From NCBI GenBank assembly GCA_900546625.1, contig URDU01000001.1, forward strand, positions 62,001-126,000: a DNA stretch of 64,000 bases, read 5' to 3'. Shown one piece after another: positions 26,696 to 34,855 of this stretch. How positions within the stretch are numbered: position 1 is the first letter of the stretch; each line of letters begins with the position of its first letter. The translations under genes were made by a program, and so were the position numbers. Source of the stretch: an uncultured Lachnobacterium sp. (GTDB lineage: Bacteria; Bacillota; Clostridia; Lachnospirales; Lachnospiraceae). A model generated the notes under the pieces. That model saw only the letters and a list, made by a program, of their open reading frames with translations, was not told the DNA's origin and made no database searches.

Positions 26696-27652
26696 ATGGA
26701 CTCAAGGGATAATGAATTAGCCAGACAGCAGCAGGAGCGTCGTAAACGTGTGAGCCGGATTAAGACAAGTATTATTATGACTATAGCAATATGGATGGCA
26801 ATATCTATCCTCGCCATAGTTGTACTGGGCATCATGGTCGTAAAACTGAATTCGAGAATATACAAGCTCGAGCTGCAGTTAAACACAGCCATATCAAGCA
26901 CAGTTCCTGATACGGAGTCTGATGATGGTGACACCGCTTCTGATGATGAAAACTCTGGCGCGAAAACTCAGGCTGTTGTAAAACAGCTTGAGTCAGAAGA
27001 CAACGTGTATCATGATGGGGATACAAGAAAGGTATATCTTACCTTTGATTGTATTCCCGGTGATAACACCGGGGCTATTTTAGATGCGCTGGCCAAATGT
27101 GGCGTTAAGGCCACATTCTTTGTAACAGCAGATACCTCCGGCAAGTATGATGATGTCTATAAGCGTATAGTGCAGGACGGCCACACTATTGCGATGGCTT
27201 CCTACAGTAATTCATACAGTAAGATTTATGAATCCACAGAGGCATTTACCGATGACCTGACACAGATTTGTGATTATATTACTAATCTGACCGGAGCAGC
27301 ACCGGATATTTATCGTTTTCCCGGTGGCAGCATGAACCAGATTAGCAATGTAGACATGGTTGAGCTTGTAAAGATACTCAATTCGAAGCATATCACATAC
27401 TTTGACTGGAATGTCAATTCTGGTGATACGGCAGACAATTGCAGTGTCGATGATATTGTCAATAATGTCACCTCAGGTATTGCCAAATATGACAATTCAG
27501 TTGTGCTATTACATGATGATTCAAACCGATCAACCACGGCAGAGGCTATTGAGCCGCTTGTTGAAAGCATAAAAGCGCAGGGTGCCGAAATATTGCCGAT
27601 TGATAACAATACATATAAAGTTCAATATATCAAATCAGATACTGTTGGATAA
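26696..27652 (+). CDS. Membrane-anchored NodB-fold protein, probable inactive polysaccharide deacetylase
   Basis: 318 aa. Cytoplasmic basic start, one membrane helix (~24-48), an acidic spacer (~65-95), and an extracellular NodB domain (~110-310). The family's active-site motifs are changed: TFDD is TFDC (D118 kept as the possible base, metal ligand replaced by C119), and the HSxxH zinc motif is replaced by A168...N172 (MASYSNSYSK). RFPGGS, YFDWNVNSGD and the final VLLHDD are kept. With all three metal ligands gone it should not act as a standard deacetylase; it may bind glycan or another partner. Located between tsf and pyrH, away from sugar genes. Confidence 0.85.
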   Translation: MDSRDNELARQQQERRKRVSRIKTSIIMTIAIWMAISILAIVVLGIMVVKLNSRIYKLELQLNTAISSTVPDTESDDGDTASDDENSGAKTQAVVKQLESEDNVYHDGDTRKVYLTFDCIPGDNTGAILDALAKCGVKATFFVTADTSGKYDDVYKRIVQDGHTIAMASYSNSYSKIYESTEAFTDDLTQICDYITNLTGAAPDIYRFPGGSMNQISNVDMVELVKILNSKHITYFDWNVNSGDTADNCSVDDIVNNVTSGIAKYDNSVVLLHDDSNRSTTAEAIEPLVESIKAQGAEILPIDNNTYKVQYIKSDTVG

Positions 27653-27675
27653 GATAATAAATGGAGGAAATATTC

Positions 27676-28479
27676 ATGGGATTATTCAAAGAATTTAAGG
27701 ATGATTTTTCGCAGGCAGTAAACGAGCTTGTACCCGGAGATGTGCCTGAGAGGGAAGTAGAGCCAAAGGCTCAGACAGCGGACAACCTTGTAGTAGATAC
27801 TATAGGTGAGAATGTTGACGTTGCATCAGAGCTTTCAAAGCTCGACGGATTACTTGAGCATGTCGAGGAGCAGCCACAGGAGACAGCTGTACCTAGACCA
27901 ACTCCAAGCGAGAATTTCGCAGAGCAGACAATCAATACACAAAAAGAGGAGCAGATACTACCAATGAATGAGATACCACAGCCAGTAAGCACACAGCCAG
28001 TTAACAACAACGTTTTATCAGGAAATGTACAGGATGAGACATCTGTCATCACAGCAAGCACTGTACTCACAGGTGATATGCAGTCATCAGGATCCTTTGA
28101 TATTCAGGGAACAATCAACGGAAACGTTATGTGTAATGGCAAGATTGTTGTTACAGGAACAATCAACGGTAACACAAATTCATCAGAGTTTTTCGCAGAT
28201 GTAGCAAAGGTTGAGGGTGAAATTGCTTCAACAGGAACTGTTAAGATAGGTGCAGGATCTGTTATTATCGGCAATATCTCTGCAGCTTCAGCAGTTATTG
28301 CAGGCGCTGTAAAGGGTGATATTGATGTTCAGGGACCTGTTGTAGTAGATACTTCTGCAGTTATCATGGGTAATATCAAGTCACGTTCAGTACAGATTAA
28401 CAACGGTGCCGTTATCGAGGGCTTCTGTTCTCAGACATACGCTGATATCGATGTTCAGGGACTTTTCGAGGGTAAATAA
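27676..28479 (+). CDS. Bactofilin family polymer-forming protein
   Basis: Cytoskeletal beta-helical polymer subunit. ATG 27676 is 8 bases after GGAGG; the in-frame ATG at 27661 contains that site. Residues ~1-115 are a charged, Gln/Pro-rich tail starting with MGLFKEFKDDF, which may act as a membrane anchor. Residues ~118-260 are the bactofilin domain: ITASTVLTGDM, DIQGTINGNV, VVTGTINGN, VIIGNISA, VIMGNIKSRSVQINNGA, with regular beta-helix periodicity. 267 aa. Neighbouring wall and lipid genes suggest a role in envelope organisation. Confidence 0.88.
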   Translation: MGLFKEFKDDFSQAVNELVPGDVPEREVEPKAQTADNLVVDTIGENVDVASELSKLDGLLEHVEEQPQETAVPRPTPSENFAEQTINTQKEEQILPMNEIPQPVSTQPVNNNVLSGNVQDETSVITASTVLTGDMQSSGSFDIQGTINGNVMCNGKIVVTGTINGNTNSSEFFADVAKVEGEIASTGTVKIGAGSVIIGNISAASAVIAGAVKGDIDVQGPVVVDTSAVIMGNIKSRSVQINNGAVIEGFCSQTYADIDVQGLFEGK

Positions 28480-28481
28480 AT

Positions 28482-29177
28482 ATGAGTAGAATATTATTAA
28501 AATTAAGTGGTGAGGCACTTGCCGGTGATAAGCACCACGGCTTTGACGAAGCAACAGTCATTGAAGTTGCAAAACAGGTTAAACAGATTGTTGATAATGG
28601 TACACAGGTAGGTATTGTTATCGGTGGTGGTAACTTCTGGAGAGGCAGAACAAGTGAGACCATCGACCGCACAAAAGCTGACCAGATAGGCATGCTCGCT
28701 ACAGTTATGAACTGCATTTATGTATCTGAGATTTTCAGATATGTCGGAATGAAGACAGCGGTTCTCACTCCGTTTGAGTGTGGCAACATGACAAAGCTTT
28801 TCTCTAAGGACAGAGCAAACAAGTATTTCGCACATGATATGGTTGTTTTCTTTGCCGGTGGCACAGGTCATCCTTATTTTTCAACAGACACAGCCACAGT
28901 GCTTCGTGCCATTGAGATTGAGGCAGATGGTATTTACCTTGCCAAGGCTATTGACGGAGTATATGACAGTGATCCAAAGACCAATCCTGCTGCAAAGAAG
29001 TATGATGAGCTTTCAATCGAAGAGGTTGTTGAGAAGAAGCTCGCAGTAGTAGACCTCACAGCGTCTATCATGTGCCTTGAGAACAAGATGCCTATGTATG
29101 TATTCGGACTCAATGAGGAAAACAGCATTGTAAATGCTCTTACAGGCAAATTCAACGGTACAAAGGTTACTGTATAG
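28482..29177 (+). CDS. pyrH: Uridylate kinase
   Basis: Phosphorylates UMP to UDP with ATP. Amino-acid-kinase fold: LLKLSGEALAGD at the start, VIGGGNFWRGR (~48-58), MLATVMNCIY, the UMP site FFAGGTGHPYFSTDTAT (~126-142) and DPKTNPAAKKYDELS. 231 aa, slightly short of the usual 238-240 but complete. Starts 2 bases after the bactofilin stop and is followed by frr, the usual pyrH-frr pair. Confidence 0.97.
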   Translation: MSRILLKLSGEALAGDKHHGFDEATVIEVAKQVKQIVDNGTQVGIVIGGGNFWRGRTSETIDRTKADQIGMLATVMNCIYVSEIFRYVGMKTAVLTPFECGNMTKLFSKDRANKYFAHDMVVFFAGGTGHPYFSTDTATVLRAIEIEADGIYLAKAIDGVYDSDPKTNPAAKKYDELSIEEVVEKKLAVVDLTASIMCLENKMPMYVFGLNEENSIVNALTGKFNGTKVTV

Positions 29178-29210
29178 TAAATTGCATATAATGCATATCA
29201 GGAGGATAAT

Positions 29211-29765
29211 ATGGATTCAAGATTAAACCCTTTCCAGGATAAAATGGAAAAAACATTAAATAATCTCGAGGAAGAGTATGCAGGCATCCGTGCAGGAAGA
29301 GCCAATCCACATATTCTTGACAAGCTTCGTGTAGATTATTACGGCACACCTTCACCAATTCAGAGTGTAGCCAATGTAAGTGTTCCGGAGCCTAGAATGA
29401 TTCAGATTCAGCCATGGGAGGCTTCTATGGTTAAGGAGATTGAGAAAGCAATCAACTGCTCTGACATCGGAATCAATCCTACAAACGATGGAAAGCTTAT
29501 CAGACTTGTTTTCCCTGAGCTCACAGAGGAGAGACGTAAGGAGCTTGCAAAGGACATCAAGAAAAAGGGTGAGGAAGCTAAGGTTGCTGTCCGCAATATC
29601 AGAAGGGATGCAATCGACAGCATCAAGAAGACCGGCAAAGAGGAGGGCATTTCAGAGGACGAGATTAAAGGCCTTGAGGATGATGCTCAAAAGCTTACCG
29701 ACAAGTTTGTTGCAAAGGTTGACGCCGCGGTTGATGCAAAATGTAAAGAGATACTTACTGTATAG
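29211..29765 (+). CDS. frr: Ribosome recycling factor
   Basis: Releases ribosomes from mRNA after termination, with EF-G. 184 aa. Conserved LEEEYAGIRAGRANPHILDKL (as LEEEYAGIRAGRA and NPHILDKL), VDYYGTPSPIQSVANVSVPEP (as VDYYGTPSPIQSVA and NVSVPEP), GINPTNDGKLIRLVFPELTEERR (as GINPTNDGKLIRL and VFPELTEERR), and VAVRNIRRDA. AGGAGG precedes the ATG. Confidence 0.98.
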   Translation: MDSRLNPFQDKMEKTLNNLEEEYAGIRAGRANPHILDKLRVDYYGTPSPIQSVANVSVPEPRMIQIQPWEASMVKEIEKAINCSDIGINPTNDGKLIRLVFPELTEERRKELAKDIKKKGEEAKVAVRNIRRDAIDSIKKTGKEEGISEDEIKGLEDDAQKLTDKFVAKVDAAVDAKCKEILTV

Positions 29766-29787
29766 TATTTATATCACGTATACAAAC

Positions 29788-29816
29788 AAGGGACATGTTA
29801 TTCGTGTCCCTTATTT
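29788..29816 (+). terminator. Weak terminator-like hairpin after frr
   Basis: 8-base inverted repeat AAGGGACA (29788-29795) and TGTCCCTT (29805-29812), 22 bases after the frr stop, followed by a broken T-rich stretch (ATTTACTTATTCCCGTTTTT). It may terminate the pyrH-frr transcript in part. Confidence 0.5.
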
Positions 29817-29890
29817 ACTTATTCCCGTTTTTACTGTTTACACCTAATAATGTGACCAGCAAAGATTACAGCATATTTAGTAACTTTCTG

Positions 29891-29920
29891 GTAACTATTC
29901 AGAACCATTGAGAACAAAAA
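29891..29920 (+). repeat. Dispersed intergenic repeat, copy A
   Basis: 30-base unit with core AACTATTCAGAACC and end TTGAGAACAAAAA, in the frr-uppS gap. It is identical over all 30 bases to copy B at 31508-31537 and close to copy C at 31544-31576. The surrounding 210-base gap also has a TATAAT at 29945-29950 with no good -35, so a weak uppS promoter is possible but not established. Confidence 0.8.
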
Positions 29921-29975
29921 GCTGATGCGTCATGCTTGTAAACATATAATATACATAAACGAAAGGAAATTAAAT

Positions 29976-30701
29976 ATGAGTACTCCGGAACATATAGCAA
30001 TCATCCTGGACGGAAACGGCCGCTGGGCCAAAAGCAAGGGTATGCCGAGAAACTACGGTCACACGGTAGGAGCCAAAAATGTTGAGAATATTTGTAAGGC
30101 TGCAAATGACCTCGGTGTTAAATATCTGACACTTTATGCCTTTTCCACCGAGAACTGGAACCGCCCTGAGTCTGAGGTTGCTGCACTAATGAAGCTTCTT
30201 GAAAGCTATCTTAAAAACTGTATAAAGACTGCCAATAAAAACAATATGCGTGTACGCGTAATTGGTGAGATAAGCAGACTTTCAGAGAATTTTCAGGAGA
30301 AAATAAGAAACCTTGAAGAAGTTTCATCAGTAAATACAGGTCTTAACCTGACAATTGCAATTAATTACGGAAGCCGTGATGAGATGATACGTGCTGTAAA
30401 GCATATGATAGCTGACCATGATGAAGGAAAGCTGTCTGTAGATGATATAGATGCAGGTACATTCTCATCATATCTTGACACAAAAGAGCTTCCGGATCCT
30501 GATTTACTTATCCGCACAAGCGGTGAGCAGCGCCTGTCAAACTACCTGCTCTGGCAGCTTGCATATGCTGAGTTTTATTTTACAGACGTTCCATGGCCTG
30601 CATTTGATAAAAATGAGCTTAAAAAGGCTATAGATGCATATAATAAAAGAGACCGTCGCTTTGGTGGATTAAAAGATACAAACGACACGGAGGATAAATA
30701 A
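29976..30701 (+). CDS. uppS: Isoprenyl transferase (undecaprenyl diphosphate synthase)
   Basis: Makes the C55 carrier lipid for peptidoglycan from IPP and FPP. ATG 29976 after AAAGGAAA is chosen since it begins MSTPEHIAIILDGNGRWA; the upstream in-frame ATG at 29925 has no family support. Catalytic D12 in the LDGNGRW motif, AINYGSRDEM, and DLLIRTSGEQRLSNYLLW with AYAEFYF are intact. 241 aa. Its stop overlaps the cdsA start by one base. Confidence 0.97.
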   Translation: MSTPEHIAIILDGNGRWAKSKGMPRNYGHTVGAKNVENICKAANDLGVKYLTLYAFSTENWNRPESEVAALMKLLESYLKNCIKTANKNNMRVRVIGEISRLSENFQEKIRNLEEVSSVNTGLNLTIAINYGSRDEMIRAVKHMIADHDEGKLSVDDIDAGTFSSYLDTKELPDPDLLIRTSGEQRLSNYLLWQLAYAEFYFTDVPWPAFDKNELKKAIDAYNKRDRRFGGLKDTNDTEDK

Positions 30702-31504
30702 TGTTTAAGACAAGGCTTCTTAGCGGTATAGTTCTTGTAATTGCCGCTATATTTCTTATAGTAACGGGAAACGAGGTGCTTCTTTTTTCTACACTTCTGA
30801 TCTCATGTATAGGTATGTTTGAGCTTTTCAGAGTGTTTAAGTTTGAAAAATCACTCTTATCAGTTGTACCGTATATTGCTCTGATTTTGTATTACATTAA
30901 CTTGAGGTGGAGCTTTATACCTGATGTAATGATGCTTTTCATGGGCTTTCTTATCATACTGATGTTCGTGTATGTGCTTTCATATCCGAAATATGATGCA
31001 AAGCAGCTCATGGCAGCCTTTTTTGGTATGTTTTATGTGGGAGCAATGCTTTCATATGTCTACCAGATTCGCACACTCAACAACGGGCTTTACCTTGCAT
31101 TTTTGGTATTTTTGTGCTCATGGGGCTGTGATACATGTGCCTACTGTGTCGGAGTGCTGATTGGAAAGCACAAAATGGCGCCAAAGCTTTCACCAAAGAA
31201 GTCCATAGAGGGTGCAGTAGGTGGTGTGCTTGGCAGCGCTCTTCTTACAGCCTTATACTGCTTTATATTCAGAAATCACATGAATATAGACGGTACAGAG
31301 ATTGCTATACTTGCTGTCATCGCTGCTGTTGCAGGCCTTATCTCAATGGTTGGAGATTTGTGTGCATCAGCCATAAAGCGTAATTATGATATCAAGGATT
31401 ACGGACATCTGATTCCGGGACACGGCGGTATTTTAGACCGCTTTGACAGCATGATTATAACAGCACCAATCATTTATTATCTGGCAAGCTACTTTTTAAG
31501 TTAA
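30701..31504 (+). CDS. cdsA: Phosphatidate cytidylyltransferase
   Basis: Integral membrane enzyme making CDP-diacylglycerol for phospholipid synthesis. 267 aa with about seven to eight membrane segments. The family signature near the C-terminus, KRNYDIKDYGHLIPGHGG followed by ILDRFDSM, is intact, as is LSPKKSIEGAVGGV (~165-178). Overlaps uppS; order uppS-cdsA-dxr-rseP is conserved in Firmicutes. Confidence 0.97.
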   Translation: MFKTRLLSGIVLVIAAIFLIVTGNEVLLFSTLLISCIGMFELFRVFKFEKSLLSVVPYIALILYYINLRWSFIPDVMMLFMGFLIILMFVYVLSYPKYDAKQLMAAFFGMFYVGAMLSYVYQIRTLNNGLYLAFLVFLCSWGCDTCAYCVGVLIGKHKMAPKLSPKKSIEGAVGGVLGSALLTALYCFIFRNHMNIDGTEIAILAVIAAVAGLISMVGDLCASAIKRNYDIKDYGHLIPGHGGILDRFDSMIITAPIIYYLASYFLS

Positions 31505-31507
31505 AAA

Positions 31508-31537
31508 GTAACTATTCAGAACCATTGAGAACAAAAA
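31508..31537 (+). repeat. Dispersed intergenic repeat, copy B
   Basis: Identical over 30 bases to copy A (29891-29920). It starts 3 bases after the cdsA stop codon, in the 84-base cdsA-dxr gap. Confidence 0.8.
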
Positions 31538-31543
31538 ACTAAG

Positions 31544-31576
31544 TTAATTATTCAGAACCACTGAGAAAATAAAAAT
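31544..31576 (+). repeat. Dispersed intergenic repeat, copy C (diverged)
   Basis: Degenerate copy in tandem with copy B: TTAATTATTCAGAACC, then a CTGAGAAAATAAAAA end. Two or three substitutions and a one- to two-base insertion separate it from A and B. It ends near the dxr ribosome binding site (GAGGAA). Confidence 0.65.
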
Positions 31577-31588
31577 CGAGGAATTATC

Positions 31589-32731
31589 ATGAAAAAAATA
31601 TCAATACTTGGTTCTACCGGCTCTATCGGGACACAGACACTTGACGTGGTAAGAGAGCACGGCGATATGCAGATTGTAGCACTTTCCTGTGGAAAAAATC
31701 TTTCGCTTATAGAGAAACAGGCTAGGGAATTCAAGCCACAGTTTGTCAGTGTAAGTGATGAAAACGACGCGAAAAAGCTTCGCACAAGCCTTGCGGACAC
31801 AGATATCGAGGTGGGCTATGGCATGGATGGTCTCATCAGATGTGCCACCATTGAGCCTTGCGATATAGTTGTAACCGCAATTGTCGGTATGCTTGGCATC
31901 CGTCCTACAATTGCCGCAATCAAGGCAAAAAAGACCATCGCACTTGCAAATAAGGAGACTCTTGTTACAGCGGGGCATATCATTATACCGCTTGCAAAGG
32001 AATACGGCGTGTCCATACTACCGGTGGACAGTGAGCACAGTGCCATTTTCCAGTCACTGCAGGGAAATTCCATGAATCCTATTAAAAAGATTCTTCTGAC
32101 AGCATCCGGCGGTCCGTTCAGAGGCAAAAAGCTCTCTGAGCTTGAAGGTATAAGGGTGGAGGATGCATTAAAGCATCCAAATTGGTCAATGGGTCAGAAA
32201 ATCACTATTGATTCATCAACCATGGTCAATAAAGGGCTTGAGGTGATTGAAGCAAAATGGCTTTTTGATGTTGATTTATCACAGATCCAGGTTGTGGTGC
32301 ATCCTCAGAGCGTCATTCACTCGGCTGTCGAGTATGCGGATGGAGCAGTTATAGCACAGCTTGGTACTCCCGATATGCGTATACCTATACAGTATGCCCT
32401 GTATTATCCGAACAGACCGGCTCTTTCCGGTGACAGACTTGATCTCTTTAAGCTCAAGGATCTGACCTTTGAGGCACCGGATCTTGACACCTTTAAAGGG
32501 CTTGCACTCGCCATGAAGGCTGCAAGGACGGGAGGCAATATTCCAACGGCCTTCAATGCTGCAAACGAGAGGGCAGTGGCACTGTTTTTGAATAAAAAGA
32601 TTAAATATCTGGAAATAATTGATATAATCGAGGCATGTATGGAAAATGCATCATTTATTGAGAATCCTTCAGTGGATGAGATACTTGATACAGAACAGTG
32701 TGCGTATGACTATATCAGTAAAAGGTGGTAA
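31589..32731 (+). CDS. dxr: 1-deoxy-D-xylulose 5-phosphate reductoisomerase
   Basis: Second step of the MEP isoprenoid pathway, producing MEP with NADPH. NADPH-binding GSTGSIGTQTLDVV (8-21); ANKETLVTAG; metal and substrate site PVDSEHSAIFQSLQG (~146-160); TASGGPFRG; MGQKITIDSSTMVNKGLEVIEA (as MGQKITIDSSTMVNKG and LEVIEA). 380 aa. Overlaps the rseP reading frame. Works with ispG, also here, to supply isoprenoids to UppS. Confidence 0.98.
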   Translation: MKKISILGSTGSIGTQTLDVVREHGDMQIVALSCGKNLSLIEKQAREFKPQFVSVSDENDAKKLRTSLADTDIEVGYGMDGLIRCATIEPCDIVVTAIVGMLGIRPTIAAIKAKKTIALANKETLVTAGHIIIPLAKEYGVSILPVDSEHSAIFQSLQGNSMNPIKKILLTASGGPFRGKKLSELEGIRVEDALKHPNWSMGQKITIDSSTMVNKGLEVIEAKWLFDVDLSQIQVVVHPQSVIHSAVEYADGAVIAQLGTPDMRIPIQYALYYPNRPALSGDRLDLFKLKDLTFEAPDLDTFKGLALAMKAARTGGNIPTAFNAANERAVALFLNKKIKYLEIIDIIEACMENASFIENPSVDEILDTEQCAYDYISKRW

Positions 32732-32733
32732 TT

Positions 32734-33780
32734 TTGAACATTATTAGTATTATTATTGCAATCATATTATTCAGCATCATAGTAATTTTTCACGAGCTCG
32801 GACATTTCTGGCTTGCAAAAGCAAATGGCATAAAGGTCAATGAATTTTGTCTGGGCCTTGGACCGACTCTTTTTGGAGTGCAGCGTGGAGAGACCAAATA
32901 CTCCATAAAGCTGCTTCCGTTTGGTGGAGCGTGTATCATGGAGGGCGAGGATGAAAGCTCAGGTGATGACAGAGCCTTCAACAACAAATCCGTGTGGGCG
33001 CGAATAAGTGTTGTTTTTGCCGGACCGTTTTTTAATTTTATCATGGCATTTATTTTTGCTCTCATTATTATCTGCTCTGTAGGCTATGACAGTCCAAAGC
33101 TTGCCGGTGTTATTGAGGGCTATGCGGCTGAGGAGGCCGGTATTAAGGCTGGTGATGAGATTGTAAAGCTGAACAATACAAATATACACTTTTACCGTGA
33201 GATAAGCCTCTATTCGATGCTTCATGAGGGTGAAACAGTTGATGTGACATATCTTAGGGACGGAAAAAGGCATACCACCACATTAAAGCCTAAATATGAT
33301 GAGACAACAAAGAGATATCTGTATGGCTTCAATGTATCGGGAGAGCGTACAAAGCCGGGCTTTGGAAAGGCGCTGCTATATAGCTGCTATGAGGTGAAGT
33401 ACAACATTTATACAACAATAGAGGGGCTTAAGATGCTTTGCACAGGAGCAGCCTCTGTAAATAATTTAAGTGGACCTGTCGGCATAGTAAAGAACATGGG
33501 AGACACCTATGAGCAGGCAGTTTCGATGTCGGGAGTATGGCTTGGCATACTAAATATGCTAAACTGGGGAGTGTTGATTTCTGCAAACCTCGGTGTGATG
33601 AACCTGCTGCCACTGCCGGCACTTGATGGTGGCAGACTTGTATTTTTGATAGTTGAAGCTATAAGAAGAAAGAGAGTAGACCCTGAGAAGGAGGGCTATG
33701 TGCATCTTGTTGGCATCGTGCTTTTACTTCTTCTTATGGTTGTTGTCATGTTCAATGATATCAGAAAGCTAATTGTCTGA
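32734..33780 (+). CDS. rseP: Site-2 intramembrane metalloprotease RseP/RasP
   Basis: Cleaves membrane proteins such as anti-sigma factors and signal-peptide remnants within the bilayer. TTG 32734 lies 6 bases after AAAGGTGG and is preferred to GTG 32725, which is inside that site. Zinc motif HELGH in the first helix (~residues 19-23), a PDZ domain (~115-190, AAEEAGIKAGDEIVKLN), and the LDG motif NLLPLPALDGGRLV near ~290. 348 aa, typical of the Gram-positive form with one PDZ. Confidence 0.96.
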   Translation: MNIISIIIAIILFSIIVIFHELGHFWLAKANGIKVNEFCLGLGPTLFGVQRGETKYSIKLLPFGGACIMEGEDESSGDDRAFNNKSVWARISVVFAGPFFNFIMAFIFALIIICSVGYDSPKLAGVIEGYAAEEAGIKAGDEIVKLNNTNIHFYREISLYSMLHEGETVDVTYLRDGKRHTTTLKPKYDETTKRYLYGFNVSGERTKPGFGKALLYSCYEVKYNIYTTIEGLKMLCTGAASVNNLSGPVGIVKNMGDTYEQAVSMSGVWLGILNMLNWGVLISANLGVMNLLPLPALDGGRLVFLIVEAIRRKRVDPEKEGYVHLVGIVLLLLLMVVVMFNDIRKLIV

Positions 33781-33806
33781 TTTTATAACAGATTGGAGAT
33801 ATACAC

Positions 33807-34853
33807 ATGGAGACAAAAACAGTAAAAATCGGAAATAAGGTAATCGGTGGAGGAAACCCGATTCTCATACAGTCAATGACAAATACAAAGACTGAGAATG
33901 TTGCTGACACAGTGGCACAGATAAATGCCCTGACAGCCTTGGGCTGTGACATAATCCGATGTGCTGTGCCTACTATGGAGGCTGCAAAGGCACTTAAGGA
34001 GATTAAGAAACAAATTACTATACCGCTTGTTGCAGATATACACTTTGATTACAAGCTTGCAATAGCTGCAATTGAAAACGGAGCCGACAAGATCCGAATA
34101 AACCCCGGCAACATAGGAAGTGCTGAAAGAGTAAGGGCTGTGGTGGATGCGGCAAAGGAAAGAAATATTCCTATCCGTGTCGGTGTAAACAGCGGTTCCC
34201 TTGAAAAAGATCTGGTAGAGAAGTATCATGGTGTGACAGCTGAGGGACTTGTTGAGAGTGCTTTAGACAAGGTAAAGCTCATAGAGGATATGGGCTATGA
34301 CAATCTGGTCATTAGTATCAAATCGTCAGATGTCATGATGTGTGTTAAAGCCCATGAGCTTATTTCAGATAAGACTACTCATCCGCTCCATGTGGGTATC
34401 ACAGAGGCAGGCACAATAATAAGCGGCAATATAAAGTCAGCCATCGGACTTGGACTGATACTAAGCCAGGGCATTGGTGATACAATACGTGTATCTCTCA
34501 CAGGAAGCCCTCTCGAAGAAATCAAGTCTGCTAAGCTCATTTTAAAAACACTTGGGCTTAGGAAGGGTGGCATAGAGGTTGTTTCATGTCCTACCTGCGG
34601 CCGTACACAGATAGATCTTATCGGGCTTGCAAATCAGGTGGAGACAATGGTTTCAGGCTATGACCTTGACATAAAGGTTGCTGTCATGGGCTGTGTCGTA
34701 AACGGACCGGGTGAAGCAAAGGAAGCAGACCTTGGTGTGGCCGGAGGAATCGGCGAAGGCCTTATCATAAAGCACGGTGAGGTATATAAAAAGGTGCCTG
34801 AGAGCGAGCTTTTAGGTGCATTGAAATATGAGCTTGACCATTGGGGTGAATAA
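33807..34853 (+). CDS. ispG: 4-hydroxy-3-methylbut-2-enyl diphosphate synthase (flavodoxin)
   Basis: [4Fe-4S] enzyme, penultimate step of the MEP pathway. TIM-barrel start with ILIQSMTNTKTENV and LVADIHFDYKLA; IRINPGNIG; cluster cysteines in SCPTCGRTQIDL and the third in MGCVVNGPGEAKEADLG. 348 aa. In Bacillus this slot before polC holds proS, so ispG takes its place here, as in many Clostridia. Confidence 0.97.
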   Translation: METKTVKIGNKVIGGGNPILIQSMTNTKTENVADTVAQINALTALGCDIIRCAVPTMEAAKALKEIKKQITIPLVADIHFDYKLAIAAIENGADKIRINPGNIGSAERVRAVVDAAKERNIPIRVGVNSGSLEKDLVEKYHGVTAEGLVESALDKVKLIEDMGYDNLVISIKSSDVMMCVKAHELISDKTTHPLHVGITEAGTIISGNIKSAIGLGLILSQGIGDTIRVSLTGSPLEEIKSAKLILKTLGLRKGGIEVVSCPTCGRTQIDLIGLANQVETMVSGYDLDIKVAVMGCVVNGPGEAKEADLGVAGGIGEGLIIKHGEVYKKVPESELLGALKYELDHWGE

Positions 34854-34855
34854 TT

